Positions 32,740-44,812 of a stretch of DNA of 64,000 bases are shown here, piece by piece. The stretch is from Nectonema munidae (taxonomy: Eukaryota; Nematomorpha; Nectonematoida; Nectonematidae), in assembly GCA_030549495.1 (NCBI GenBank), contig JAUIRK010000896.1, positions 620,001 through 684,000 on the forward strand. Reading direction: 5' to 3'. Each line of letters opens with the position of its first letter. Position 1 is the first letter of the stretch. Both the position numbers and the translations under genes were made by a program. The notes beneath the pieces are model-generated. The model had not been told where the DNA came from, did no database searches, and worked only from the letters and a program-made list of their open reading frames with translations.

Positions 32740-33560
32740 AGAAATAGAAAGTTTTATCACAAATGTAATTACTCAAACATAGCATGACTTATCTAGGCAA
32801 ATAGAGTTGTATTCATTGATAAGGATTGTTTTGAGCTTGTTTTTAAAAACATGAATATTATCGGAAAAAGAACGATTGTGAGAGAGCATCAAGTTGACAA
32901 GTTTTGCAATTCTGTAGCAGGGAGACTTTTTTGATTTGAAGAGATTGAAACGTGGGAGAACTAAAAAATTACCATTGCATAGTTAATGGTTGCAAATCTC
33001 ATTTTTACGAGTAAACAAGGAATGGAAATTTTCAGGGAATGATTTGTTGATGAATTTGAAGAAAAATATCAGAAAATTAGTTTTATATATATCGTAAAAT
33101 TTGAGTATACGATGTTCAAAGAATAACATATTTGTGTGATAAGTATAAGGTTTATTAAAAACAATTCTAAAAAATTTTTTCTGCGAGGAAATTAATTTAC
33201 CATTTAAACAATATCTATAATTTACAATGCTATACCTTAGATTTGGAAGATACAGGGTTTTATATAATAGAAGCTTAGTTTGATAGGAAGTATTCTTCTA
33301 CATTGTTTAATTTTACCAATAATGCTGTTCGCTTTACATAATATGTTCATTGTGAGCTATCGAATTCAAATTTCTATCAATAATTAGTCATAGAAAATTA
33401 AATTTGGAGGCAAACTCAAAATTAAATTTATAATTACTGATTTGTAAAAAATTTTTGAAACAAATTACTTTGCATTTTCTCATGTTTACATTCAAAGAGT
33501 TAGAAGTAAACCAATCAAATAAGTTTGCAATTTTGTTATTTAATAATGGATCGTCTAATG

Positions 33561-35765
33561 CAAGAGCTCCCAAGTTGTGGTAGGCGTACCCCTGGTGGTA
33601 CGCGAAAGCCTTTTAAGTGGCACGGAAGATGTTTTTCAAAAATTCCAAAAAAGTACTTGTTTTCACCGAAATTCCCACAGAGAGAAATTTAGTGTAATGT
33701 GAATTTGGCTAAAGTTCATTTTCTTTAGTTCCGCAACTGTAATATATGTAAATATGTGCATATGCGCACACATTCTATTGACTTAGTAGGTACAGTACTG
33801 TGATTAATTAACTTACCATCTTCGTGATTGTTTATTTTTATCGATTATTATGTAAATTATTATTATATATATTCAATATATTAAAAAGGAACTTTTAGTT
33901 TTATTTCAGATTATTATAGCGTCAAATCAAGATGCCCAAACGACAGTATAGCGATCAATATATTAATTTTGGTGAATTGAAGAATAGGGAAGAATCTGTG
34001 CCACGGTGTGTATGAAGACATTATCAAAAGCAACAATGAAGCCTTTTACAACGCCATATCCAAACTAATCATCCAGACTAGAAAGACCGCGATCCTAATT
34101 ATTTTAAGCGACTTGAGAAAAACGACTAGATAAAACTGGTAAGTAATATTTGCAGTCGGTTATTATTGTGAAAGCCTCCTGTGAAATTGCCCTTTTTGTG
34201 GCGAAGAAATAAAAGCCTTCAACAACAATTGGTGAAGCATGGCATCGTTGATGAAACAGTGTCACGTTAAAGAGGTGTATTACAGAAATGTCTACAAGTA
34301 CAGGGCTCAAAATATGGATTTGCAATACAACTGGATAAATCAACGGACGTGTCAAACTGCGCACAACTTCTGGTATATGTGCGCTATGCTACTGAGGATC
34401 CAATTCGAAGTGAATTATTTTTGACCAATGAAATGACAACTACAACAAAAAGAGAAGACGTGTTTGAGCTTATGATAAATTTTCAAAGAAAATGGTCTCC
34501 AATGGACCAAGCTAGTTGGTTGTAGAACTGACGGCGCTCCTGTTATGCTTGGGAGAAAATCTGGCTTCCAAGCTCGGGTGTAAGCAGTGTCTCCATCTGT
34601 CACTTCTGTTCACTGTTTCATACACCGATTTGCTCTCTCTGCTAAAGCTCTACCTCCCGATATGAAGACAAGATTGAAACTGGTGGTTAAGATGGTAAAC
34701 TACATTATGACATCTGCACTAAATAGTCGTCTTTTCAAGGTCATCTGTGAGGATATCGGATCAGAATACAAGTCATTGCTTTTCATACGGAAGTGAGGTG
34801 GCTGTCTCTAGGGAATACCACTATGCTCCTTTTCTGAGAAAGGAATTGCTTAGATTTTTCTAAACAAAAGATCACGAAGTTCATAAGATCCTTGAAGATG
34901 GAAACTTCGTTCTTTACTTTGCCTACCTGTCAGATATTTTTCAGTCATGTATCATTTCAATTGTTCTCAGGGCGCTGAACCTAACATCATTGTTTTCTCA
35001 ATCAAATTTACTGCATTTACTCGAAAGCTCAATTTGTGGATTGAGAATAGACCGTTTGGAATCTATGAGAATGTGGCGTCACTTAGGGAGGGGGAGCCTA
35101 GTATTGCATTTGGTCAAGAGATCACCAAAGATCTCCTTCTGTTGAATGATGAAATCAGGCAGAACTTCTTCAATGATCGTGATGCACATACATGCACTTA
35201 CATTCGGAATCCATTCACTACTATTAACACTGGTGATCTCACAGTGGGAAATGGTTAACAAGAAGAACTCATCGATTTGCAGTGCGACGAAGGTGAAAAT
35301 CATAAATTGGCCAACTTCTGGTTAAATGTAAGTCCCTTTTATCCGTCACTAGTGAAAAGCAATTCCCCAGCTTCTCATATTTCCAACGACATGGGAATGC
35401 GAACAGGAGTTTTCTACCTTTCTTACAATCAAGTCGAACACAAGAAATCGTTTTGTAAACCCAGAACACAATTTCCGATGTTGTGTGAGATCTCCACGGC
35501 TTGCATAACTAGCAGAAGAAAAGCAACTCCAGCTATCGCATTGCCTTACGGCTACTTATTGGTCGATAAGTTAAATATTTTGCAAGTTTTGTATATTTTT
35601 TAATTGCGGATTCGTTTACTTGTATTATATTTATATCTTATTGTTTCTGTTAATCTTTTAGTATAGTTTTTTATGGTCAATAACTAGTCTTTAAAGTTAG
35701 GTGGTACGTACCTACAGAATAAGTCCATACGTGGTACACAGCAACAAAAAGGTTGGGAAACCCTG
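33561..35765 (+). mobile_element. hAT transposon (ZBED5/SCAND3-like), perfect 8-bp target duplication
   Basis: GTCTAATG occurs at 33553-33560 and 35766-35773. Ends CAAGAGCTCCCAAGTTGTGG and AAGGTTGGGAAACCCTG are inverted versions of the hAT CAGGGGTTCCCAAC tip. The 2.2-kb element carries one transposase-derived coding region and sits inside the minus-strand LINE, so it is younger than that LINE. Confidence 0.9.
33932..35545 (+). pseudogene. hAT transposase remnant, ZBED5/SCAND3-like
   Basis: It starts MPKRQYSDQYINFGE, the BED-type N-terminus of ZBED5-like proteins. Then come HIQTNHPD (zinc-finger remnant), FAIQLDKSTDVSNCAQLLVY and ATEDPIRSELFLTNEM (about 34316-34430), TSVHCFIHRFALSAKALPPD, then HTEVRWLSRGNTT and a C-terminal FWLNVSPFYPSL. 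In intact relatives the DESTD segment holds a catalytic Asp; here it reads DKSTD. At least four stops or frame changes separate the pieces. Inactive. Confidence 0.85.
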
Positions 35766-36290
35766 GTCTAATGAAAAGAGAATTGAAAAGTCCTTTGCAT
35801 ATAAGCATGTATTTATAAAACATTGCAAATTTTTTATGTCATTAATAAATATTAGGAAAAGCAAAGGACTTATAATCGATCCATGAGGAACACCACAGGT
35901 GAGTAATTTAAACATAGAAAAAGTTTCATTTATTGCTACAGTACAATACCGATTTACCAAGTAATCATTTATAAGTGGGTTGGTCAGAAGGAGTTAAACC
36001 ATACAGTTTAAGTTTATGAAGTAGGATTGAAAAGGGCTTAGAAAGGTCAATGAAAAGTGCACAGAGTGGTAATTTTAAATCTAAATGAAGATATATATCA
36101 TTCAAAAATTCAATTTGTTTGCTATAAAAGTACTTATTATATTCAAAATATCCATTAAGTTGCTTGTAAAGTAATTTTTCAAATATTTTTGCAATAATAG
36201 GTATAAGAGAAATGGGTCTATAATTGTCTAAAAAATTAGGTAGTAAAATAAATATGTTGATTAGAAAGATTGTTGACCATTTGACCATGT

Positions 36291-36702
36291 TTGTTAAATA
36301 ATGTTAGCGATGCATTATTTTCAGAGTATCGTTTAAAATTTTTGCTTAGTGGTTCGTCATTTTTTAGTGCCCAGAAAATGACACCCTGGTCCAATATGAC
36401 TACAGTTTGTAGGTTGTGAATAGGTTGTTTGATGCGCCTTGCATACATAAACCACCTATGCTGGTTTACAGGCAACTACACGTCACCCGGCCCAATATGA
36501 CTACAATTAAAAATTTTTGAACATAAAATTTTTTAACAGATCATTAATATTATTTTAATTTATTTTTGCAAACATCTCACCTAAAAAAAGAATGATATGA
36601 AAGGAACACAACCTATATTCGCAAATGTTTATGGGTATATTATTTTTTAAACTATTTTTTGCGAAATAATAAATACAATTAGAAATTTTTCAATCCAACT
36701 TA
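36291..36702. other. AT-rich DNA between LINE and SINE
   Basis: No gene. CCCGGCCCAATATGACTACA (36486-36505) and CTGGTCCAATATGACTACA (36387-36405) form a ~100-bp partial duplication. Confidence 0.3.
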
Positions 36703-36844
36703 GGTAAAGATACCATGGGGTGTTTTCATCGAAAAGACGCCTTACGCCGTTTGTACCGAAATAAAAAGAAAGTAGGCTTGCTGCGGTATCGAACCCAACA
36801 CCTTGAGTTATAATTGAGCATCTAACCGATCCTACTCACGCCCC
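36703..36844 (-). mobile_element. tRNA-derived SINE, copy 2
   Basis: Read on the minus strand: GGGGCGTGAGTAGGATCGGT, TTAGATGCTCAATTATAACT (box A side), GGTGTTGGGTTCGATACC (box B), ending GTATCTTTACCTA. The GGGTTCGATACC box B is the best preserved of the three copies. Confidence 0.7.
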
Positions 36845-37046
36845 TATATGTTGATTAGTGGTTTCAAATACCTTTTTTTTTAAATTTTTTTTCGTAGAAT
36901 TGTATTATAAATTTTGATATCTGGTAAAAGCACTGGAGTATTCAGAGAATGGAGGGGGGAGGGCACCTGGGTCTACCCCCGAGATCGATCGAATGAAAGC
37001 CTCCGGATGATTCTTATAGATATCGTTACTCGATGGAATTCGACAT

Positions 37047-37185
37047 TTAACCCTTTCGTGACCAATGTAGCATATATGATACATAAACAAATTTACCTTC
37101 GTCTGCTTTTTCATATAGTTTTGTATATGAATCTTCTGTTTTTTTAATAAATATCGTCTGATTTTTCTGGTCGCGAAAGGGTACA
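37047..37185 (+). mobile_element. TTAA MITE with AT-rich palindrome core
   Basis: TTAA at 37047, end CCCTTTCGTGACCAA, core ATGTAGCATATATGATACAT (37065-37084) at the same place as GTTCC and GTCGAC cores of other copies. TCGTCTGC near 37099, ATCTTCTG and TCGTCTGA follow; right end TGGTCGCGAAAGGG then TACA (mutated TTAA). Confidence 0.8.
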
Positions 37186-38566
37186 TGCTGAATCTTGCAA
37201 TCAAGCTACGAGTCCTAATGGATGCATTCTGCTCATTAATTTACACCAGGAATCGCCAATTTTTTTTACCCGTCGACCCCTTCATAGAACATTTGTCTTC
37301 AAATCGACCCCTCACCCACATAGAAATTTTTCATAAAAACATTAATCAATGTACAACAATTAAGAGAAAAAATACAAAATCCCCTCACACGTACACACAC
37401 ACATATGTTTTAACGGACATGCGCGTTTGTACGAGAAGATTTCTAATACGTTTCAATATTCTTCAATTACAGGTGTATATCAAATCGATATTGTCATTAA
37501 AATGTACTCTCGTGTATATGCATCCTATTTCTCTCGCTTATGCTCTTATTCACACTCTAATTTCTCCTTAGTTCTGTAATAAAATGCTATTTCATCAAAT
37601 CCTTGCAATTTATTCAAAAAATGTTCTTCAAATAATTCACTATATTTAAATCACATAAATATCTTGGTAATAAAAAAAGTAGTTAATTGGATATCATCCA
37701 TCTAAACACATAATAAAAAATTTATCTAACTAACCAATCGAATTACATCACTAACAAAGCAACTAACTCTACTCAAATATCAAGATAACTAGTTATCTAA
37801 ATCCTAATTAATCAGCCTCCTTTTTCAAATTAATCAAGTATAGTAGAAGATCAACTGATTTTATGTTTAATTTTAGGAATATTCACAAAAGTTAAAAGAT
37901 TTTGAACAAAGAACATTTATTTTTTATTCGCTTTTTTAAAGTTTTGCCAGATTGAAATGACATTTTCCTTGTTTTAAAAGGGAGTTTTGAAAAAGTTTCT
38001 TTAAATTAGCACTTTTTATAGCGCTCTGAGTCAAGGCGGTTTTAAATTTTATTTGAAGCTTATATGTATCCTGAGAAATAAATTATAAAGAATTACATTG
38101 TTAAAACTATATTAAAACAATTTTTAAAGATTTCGCAAATAGATAATCCAAAAAATTGTCTTTCAAAATAACTTGTGTACAATTATATCAGTATGTCGTA
38201 AATGCCTTTCTTTGTATTGAAACATCAAAATTGCATATTGTCTATCAAACTTTCACATATCATATATAAGCATTCTATTGAATAAAATGGATTTAAATAA
38301 AATAAAAATTGCCTAGTGTTTCTACACACTAACATTTATTTTACCAAAATTACTGCATTTATGTTTATTATTAATATTTATTTTTCTCATCAACATCATA
38401 ATGAGTTTGGATTACGTTACATTTAAACATAGAACCGTAGAAAATGATCCTTTTTAAAGTGTCAAGTATATAACATTACCCATTTTAGTTCAGGCAAAAC
38501 AAACTATATTGACTAATCCCTATAGAATTCCATTGGAAATTTGAGTTCGTCATCATACCTCTACAG
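37186..38566. other. intergenic DNA with one hAT-like end
   Basis: AATCGCCAATTTTTTTTACC followed by CGTCGACCCC near 37250-37285 resembles one end of a ZBED-type hAT element (CAGGGGTTCGCAA...GACCCC); its partner is not found. The rest is AT-rich without genes. Confidence 0.35.
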
Positions 38567-38870
38567 ATGAGGTCACCAAACTTTTCTTAAAGCTGGCCAG
38601 ATTACTGAAAATTTAAAAAACGGGGGCCGAAATATTGAAAAGTTAAAAAACATTGGCATTATGAAATTTCTATTAAATACTTGTTTAAAACAAAATAAAG
38701 CAAACTTTCCTATGGTTGTGACAAAGTTGATAGATAGACTGAGGATACATAAAAGTGGAAATGAACACAATTTTTCCAACACCCATCCATATCAAAATTT
38801 AGCTTGCGGGCCAGATAAACTTACTTCGCAGGCCGGATCTGGCCTGCGGGCTGTAGTTTGGTGACCCCTG
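38567..38870. mobile_element. hAT MITE with 8-bp target duplication
   Basis: Ends ATGAGGTCACCAAAC and GTTTGGTGACCCCTG are inverted (CAGGGGTCACCAAAC type). CTCTACAG (38559-38566) and CTCTATAG (38871-38878) are the duplication with one change. GCAGGCCGGATCTGGCCTGC forms an internal palindrome near the right end. 304 bp, non-coding. Confidence 0.8.
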
Positions 38871-39202
38871 CTCTATAGAAACAATAACCCAAAATATTTT
38901 TAAAATTATTCTTATTAATAGATAAAATAATTTTTTAATTTTAGTTTACTACTGAGAAAATATGTATATAAAAATGCAAACTAAATATTTTTTTACTACT
39001 TAAAACAAAAACAATACTAATTTTCATTTGCTCAAGAAAGATGATTTATTTGTTTATTTCAGTAAGTTAGGTATAAATATCTTTTATTCGTAAAAATACA
39101 TAAATTTCAAGGAATGGCAGAAGAGAAAAATTTCAAGGATGAGCTCACTTTTTGAGTGGAGTTTGAAAAACTTTTGAGATGTTCAATAGATACTGAAGGA
39201 CT
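38871..39202. other. AT-rich intergenic DNA
   Basis: No features recognised. Confidence 0.4.
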
Positions 39203-39803
39203 AACATAACATAACATAATTTATTAGAAAAAGTAGGCAGAACCTGTTAATTATCGTATCTGAGTAAAGGAAAGAAGAAGGGGAGAATGCAATGTTTAGC
39301 AGAGCTCAAACATTCTGTCTTTCCAAAATTCATCCAATTTGTTCTTAAAATCATATACGTTTGGAGCATTAACAATATGATCGGGAAGTGAATTCAAGTC
39401 ATTAATCATTCTTTCAGAGAAAAACCTTCTTAAATAGGACTTTTTACAAAATCTGAAATTTTTGAGACTGGAATCTTTGGTTTCTTTTTGAAAAATCAGG
39501 TAAAATTCTAGAGTTGATGAGCATCTTTCCATGAAGGATATTATAAACGGTAATCATGTCTCTCCTTTTGAAACGATAGAGTAAGGAAGGTAGATTTATT
39601 TTCATGAGTCTTTCCTTGTAGCTTAGGTCTTTGAAACCATGAATATCTTTAGTGATAGACCTTTGGACTTTCTCAATTTTGAAAGCATCATAGTCATAAT
39701 AAGGATAAGAAATTACATTTCCATATTCTAAGATTGGTCTTATTAACGCTTTATAAAGAAGTGGAGCCGTAGTAGTATCGGATGTAGAGAAAAATTTACA
39801 CAC
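39203..39803 (-). mobile_element. 5'-truncated LINE with (ATGTT)n 3' tail (CR1/L2-like group)
   Basis: The minus strand encodes the RT C-terminus: LLYKALIRPILEYGNVISYP, AFKIEKVQRSITKDIHGFKD, LSYKERLMKINLPSLLYRFK, RRDMITVYNILHGK (39444-39803), then in another frame SERMINDLNSLPDHIVNAPN and VYDFKNKLDEFW (39296-39532). The 3' tail AATAAATTATGTTATGTTATG at 39203-39226 is shared with 7817-7835. One frame change lies between the pieces. Only the last third is present, as usual for truncated insertions. Confidence 0.8.
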
Positions 39804-40459
39804 TCGATGATAAGTAGCGAATGATTTATAAACTCTCTAAAGGAAACTCTCTATTCGCTTCTTATCAATATCAATTAAGGTTTACAGTATGAAAAAGTTC
39901 GTTGGAAATGCAAGATAATAACTAACTGACATAGTAACTCTTACTGTCCTAAATTTAACTAACGTAGTAAGTAGTACTACTAATGAAAAATGGGCGTTAC
40001 TACTCAAACTTGCAAATTGAAGAGCATTAATTATATTGAGTTCATTTTTCTAATTTAACCTATATTTTTTTAACAAATGAATTATCGCCAAGTTTTTCAT
40101 TTTCTAATCTTACTTTTATTCAATCTTTTCAGTTCATTCCATATTTATTTAGAGGAGTTTATGCTCCGAAGCAGTAGTGAAATTTTCTTCAACCAATAAA
40201 TTATCCAATTTTTTTTTGTAATTTTCAATAATTAATTATGGGCATATCTGTCAATTATATATTTTTCCAAACTAAAATTGGAAACTGATTAGTAAATCTC
40301 GTAATTTAGATTTGGTTTGAATAGATTCATGTAATTTGATTTTTCAATGTCAAAGAACTGTTCTTTTAATTCTTCTGCATCTTCTTCATCAGAAAGTTAA
40401 GATTTAGTTTTCAAATCAATTTGATGGAAAAAAAGTTTTTTCAAACGACTTTCTGCATC
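39804..40459. other. AT-rich DNA left of the piggyBac element
   Basis: No gene or repeat end recognised. Confidence 0.35.
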
Positions 40460-42124
40460 CTTCGCATGACGCCCTTATGGAGTTTTACTCCACCTTGAAT
40501 TTAAAAGTTAAATTTCAATAAAATCAGAAAAGTTTCAGTCCTCTAAGTTTTTTTGTAATTTTCAATTACAACATTTCGTATGTTTTAAAATTAATTTTTG
40601 TTCAATTTAATTTTTTTTACGAGAGTATCATACAAAAAATTTAAAAGCAATAGAATTTTTTTTCAAGCTAAATGAACAAAATGACCATAAGTTTAAAACT
40701 GTATTAGACAATATATTTTTTTATTTACAACTAGGGCAAATTAAAAAAGAATGATGCTTACAAACACCTTTTTCGCATTTCGGACACTGCCTTGTGGTTT
40801 TAGCTTTTTTGGAGGTAGGACAAAAATTGCAAAAAAACTCTTTTACTACTTGAAGGTGGACAATACGAGTCTTTACTTTCTTCAAAGCCTTAAAAATTCA
40901 GGAGAGACTTCGTTTTTGAGTTCAGCCCTTGAATAGTGGAGCGTATTTTCATTGAGTTATAACAAAGCTCCATTGCCAAAGATTTTAAAAACAACTTCCT
41001 TCCACTTTTTTTAGTTGCAGAAAAAATGCTCTCAGGACAGTTCAGAATTACCATGGAGTTCAAAGCTGCTATGTCTAAATAGTTTGAAAACACAGGGGTG
41101 GGCCACTTTCTTGAAGGTTTGTAGGATCGATATGATCTAATCATGCGATTAGCCACTTCCACTCCACTTTTTGTCCTCTTGTAAGACAGAAGCGACTCTG
41201 GTTTAGCTTTGTCTCCAATTAACTCCAAGCTAGTAAAGTGTTGTGAAGACAATACATATACAACTTTGAAATTTTTTGTAGCGTGTCTTCGGGGAATGTA
41301 GGCTACTTTGAATAAATTATCTTGCTCTCACATTATTGGAGCTTTAGTGTCTTCAAATACTGATGGCGTAATATTCCAGGAACAAACCTTCTTTTGATTT
41401 AACTGTTCCACATATAGTCAAATTATTCTCTGTCATCCATTCAGCAAGATTATGATCTGTGAAAAATCGATCTGTGAAGACACCGCAACCACTTGGTATC
41501 TCAGAGAGCGTTGTCAATCACTTCACGATCGAATTACCAGAGAAATAATTTTCTCCAATACCTGAAATATATATTTCATGTTTCAAACAGTAATAAGTTC
41601 TAGAATTGTTGAGATGATAGAACTTAATACCGTAATGCCCAGGCTTTTTTGGGTCATAAACTTTCACTGGACATCCACCTCTGAAAGAAACCAGTTGCTC
41701 ATCAATTGTCACTGACTCTGTAGGTGTCCAAAACTTATTACACTTTTCAAAAAAATAGTCATGCAAAAACCTGACTTGAGCATTTGGTTTTCTTTAGGAT
41801 TTGTCATCAAACCTTAGAAAAATACTTATCAAAGTATACATATTTCTCCCAATAGCAGCTTTCAGAAAAGGAACACCCACCGAATCTGAGAAAAGATCTT
41901 GAACTTTTGTTTTCTGATCATTCGACTGTCCTAAAAACAGGAGGCATCCAAAGTAAGCGAGTAGTGAATCAACAGTGAATTTTTCATAATATTTGCGCAA
42001 ATAAGCTAATTTTGGAGAAGATAACCTAAAACAAATAACAGCTTGACAATTTTTATACAAATTAGTAGTCATAAACACACGAACACGAACCCCCAACTTA
42101 CAAGAATAGCTTATAAAAACCCTC

Positions 42125-42900
42125 AAATGGGCATACGCATGAACATCTGAGACAACCCATTACAACAACTAACACCCATATAATCACTCAGGAAAACTGT
42201 TAGAGAATGACGAAAAAAACAGACACACATACGCAAGCAGATAGACATATACACACACAAACGCAAGCAGACACACACAAACACACCCACACAAACATAC
42301 CTACACAAACACACACACAAACTCACACACACGTACACGTACAGACGGATACCAGAGACGCACAGAAACATAAATACGTGCATACACATGCGCAATTACA
42401 CACACACACGGACAAACACTTCCACACACATAGATACCAACACTTTCACATACACGCACTAACACTTCTACACACACACACACACACACGCACACACAAA
42501 AACTTCTACACACATAGACGCGCCAACACTTCTAGACACACTTGGTAATTGTGTTCACACGCCCTCAGACATAAATACACATGCACAGACACCCATAAAC
42601 ACGTATGGAAGCATACACACACAAACACTTCTACTCACATTGATAAGTGTGCAGCACACACACACGTAAACACACAGACACAGACACCCATACACACACG
42701 AAGAAGCACACGACACTAACACACATGTAAATACACATCAACACTTCCACACGTAAACACATATACACATACGTAAACACACACACACACACGTAAACAC
42801 ACACACACACGTAAACACACACACACACACGTAAACACACACACCCACAAACACAGCAACACTTCCACACACACACGCAAACACAACACACGAGGAGAAG
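42125..42900. repeat. CA-rich microsatellite/minisatellite
   Basis: Irregular (CA)n with interspersed ACACGTAAACAC and AACACTTCTACACACATAGA units. Long frames on both strands here (42123-42903) are low-complexity artefacts. Continues at 43800-43980 beyond the Tigger-like insertion. Confidence 0.9.
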
Positions 42901-42906
42901 CATATA

Positions 42907-43797
42907 CAGTAAGTCCTCGCTACTTCGCGGCTTCAGTGCATCGCGGATTTTTTAGCAATATTTAGTTAAAATTAAATATTATTCAATCAGCTAAAAACTT
43001 TATCTTAATTTTCATTTTTAAAACTTCTAATTATTAACCTCTTTTTAATTGTTTTATCCTGTCACTTTTGTTTTTTGCTTTCCGATTTTATTTAAAATAT
43101 GACCTAGTGTAATGCAAGAATATGTTTAATTCAATCCTAACCATATTTATGGCTCAGCTAAGTCTCATACTTAAGAAGAAAACGCACAAGAGCAAGAAGA
43201 GAAAATAGAAGCGCGAGGAATCATCCTAGAAAATCTACAGTAATTATGCAACATGACAAAGGTATTGCAACAATTTGCACTAGAGGTCGACGACAATATG
43301 GTTAGAGCTGTTGAGGTTAGTAATCGTATTGATGGGGTTATGTCTTTGTAAAAAAGTATTTTACAGCAAAAGAAAATACAAAGACAGCAATTACCCATTA
43401 CTATGTTTTTATCCAAAGGAAAAATTTCAGCAATATCATCAAAAGAATCTACGAGTAGTGTGTAAGCCCCTTCATTGCAACCACTAGGTTCTGTGTCTTC
43501 TAGATGAAAATGTTGACGAAATGTGACAATAATTTTACAATGAGGCGCCTTCCTAATGATTTTGAAAACTCCATTTTATTTTGGCTCAATAAATAAAACA
43601 ATTTAAATTTTATATGCAATCATTAAAATAAATGAATACATCATATATAAAAAATAGATAGATAGATATTTAAAATATTTTGACCTAAGACACAGACGCA
43701 TAATTTCTTAAAAAGACTAATTGTTTTTACTTCGCAGATTTTCACTTATCGCGGGAGGTTTCGGTCCTTATTAACCGCGATAAACGAGGGATCACTG
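42907..43797 (+). mobile_element. Tigger/pogo-like element with residual transposase tail
   Basis: Ends CAGTAAGTCCTCGCTACTTC and CGATAAACGAGGGATCACTG are inverted; TA at 42905-42906 and 43798-43799. Inside at 43252-43450 a weak frame reads VDDNMVRAVEVSNRIDGVMS, then after a stop QQKKIQRQQLPITMFLSK, reminiscent of a Tigger transposase C-terminus. 891 bp. Inserted in the CA repeat. Confidence 0.8.
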
Positions 43798-44812
43798 TAC
43801 ACACATACACCAAAACTTATACACGCACACTAATGAGGGTACCACCAAAGGTCACATGTACATATACACACCCTGATGAAAGGGTACCACACAAGCTGAC
43901 ACGTAGATACACATAAACGCACATATATATATACATACACACACGAAATAGCATACACACAAATGTAGGCATACATGCGCATGTTATGTTTGAAAAAATC
44001 TCTATTACCCATAATTCTCATCCATTTTTTTTCTTGTCATCATGTAAATGTGTCCAACCAATTCTTTCGAGAAAAACAATGAAAAAGATTCTAGTGGTTT
44101 TCTCATGTCTTTTGCTTTACCTTTCGTTCCTGGAGGATTTCTCGTAACATTTCTTATATTTCTACTTCTGGGTCTTCCACTTTTCTTAGAAACGGGATTC
44201 CATGAGTACGAAGTTCCATCTGGGGTTTCAAGATTTTCATCATATTCGAAATCACTGTTTTCAGAACTTGAAAACGAACAAGTGAAATTATCATCGCTAA
44301 AGTTGGCTGAACATTCTGAAGAGAGAGACGAACTATCCATAAGGCGAAAAAAAATCAGAAAAGTAAATGTAAAAATAAGAAGCAAAGAGCTTATGAAACA
44401 AAAATGGTATGTGTTCACGAAATAACACTTTATGGATGACAGATGCAAAAGTGATTCATCCGTAACGTGGTATGATTAGCATTAGAAAAACTGGCAAGAA
44501 AATGCAATGATTTGCAACGTCATGTAAAAATATTTAGGTCGGAGGAACCACAAGTTGGCAGAACAACACATAACGATGATGAACGGAGAGATACATTACG
44601 AATCATGAAAACAACATGCTTTGTGTGTGTTGAAAAAATAATAAACAGATACTCAAGTTTGTTTATAGTGGAAGAAATCAAAATAGAAATGATTTTGTGA
44701 TTGTCGGGAGAGCATTGCGTGAGTATTCTCAACGTTTTTGTTTCAAAAGACGACACTAATGGCAATTGTGATGCAACTGGAGTAAAACTCCAGAGGGCGT
44801 CATGCGTGCTAT

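Larger units (their letters stand above)
32740..36290 (-). mobile_element. LINE copy (CR1/L2-like group), split by a hAT element
   Basis: Minus-strand RT motifs run in order: NYRPISLIPIIAKIFEKLLY and LFIDLSKPFSILLHKLKLYG (35965-36288); TCGVPHGSIISPLLFLIFIN (35712-35960); then past the insertion DPLLNNKIANLFDWFTSNSL and VNMRKCKVICF (33388-33573); and C-terminal KSKKSPCYRIAKLVNLML with FKNKLKTI (about 32800-32960). The FADD-box region shows LYAKDFSILFSLD, with Lys for the first Asp. Several stops and frame changes are present. The 5' endonuclease part is not seen to the right of 36290. Confidence 0.7.
42026..44008 (-). other. probable intron of the piggyBac transposase
   Basis: GT at 44008-44007 and AG at 42027-42026, with GCTGTTATTTGTTTTAG before the acceptor. 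Joining gives YG/LSSPKLAYL in an unbroken frame. About 1.98 kb, consisting mostly of CA-rich repeats and a TA-flanked DNA element. Alternatively the repeats simply grew inside the coding region and no splicing occurs; the in-phase sites favour an intron. Confidence 0.6.
40721..44340 (-). pseudogene. piggyBac transposase, two exons, interrupted by stops
   Basis: Exon 1 (44340-44009) starts MDSSSLSSECSANF and contains GTSYSWNPVSKKSG and RKPLESFSLFFSKELVGHI, the N-terminal dimerisation region. A donor GG/GTAATAG at 44008 and acceptor TTTGTTTTAG/G at 42026 join in phase. Exon 2: FTVDSLLAYFGCLLFLG, an in-frame TAA at 41794-41796, then TIDEQLVSFRGGCPVKVYDP (first catalytic Asp), FYHLNNSRTYYC, a TGA at 41518-41520, GVFTDRFFTDHNLAEWM (second Asp), SYKRTKSGVEVANRMIRSYR (third acid position changed from the usual Asp), SRKWPTPVFSNYLDIAALN. 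The cysteine-rich end reads CNFCPTSKKAKTTRQCPKCE then VCKHHSFLICPSC with stop at 40721. At least two frame changes also occur. Inactive. Confidence 0.88.
40460..44812 (-). mobile_element. piggyBac-family transposon with nested repeats
   Basis: Inverted ends CGCATGACGCCCTTATGGAG (near 40460) and CTCCAGAGGGCGTCATGCG (near 44794-44812) flank a minus-strand piggyBac transposase. Each end contains the self-complementary TGGAGTTTTACTCCA. The expected flanking TTAA is not intact at the left; on the right a TTAA lies about 10 bp outside the repeat, so exact tips are uncertain. Size is inflated by a CA-repeat and Tigger-type insertion inside a likely intron. Confidence 0.8.

Noticed and set aside
42123-42903. 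Long frames on both strands rich in Cys/Val or Thr/His
   Set aside because: They are read through CA-type repeats; composition follows the dinucleotide and no protein family is indicated.
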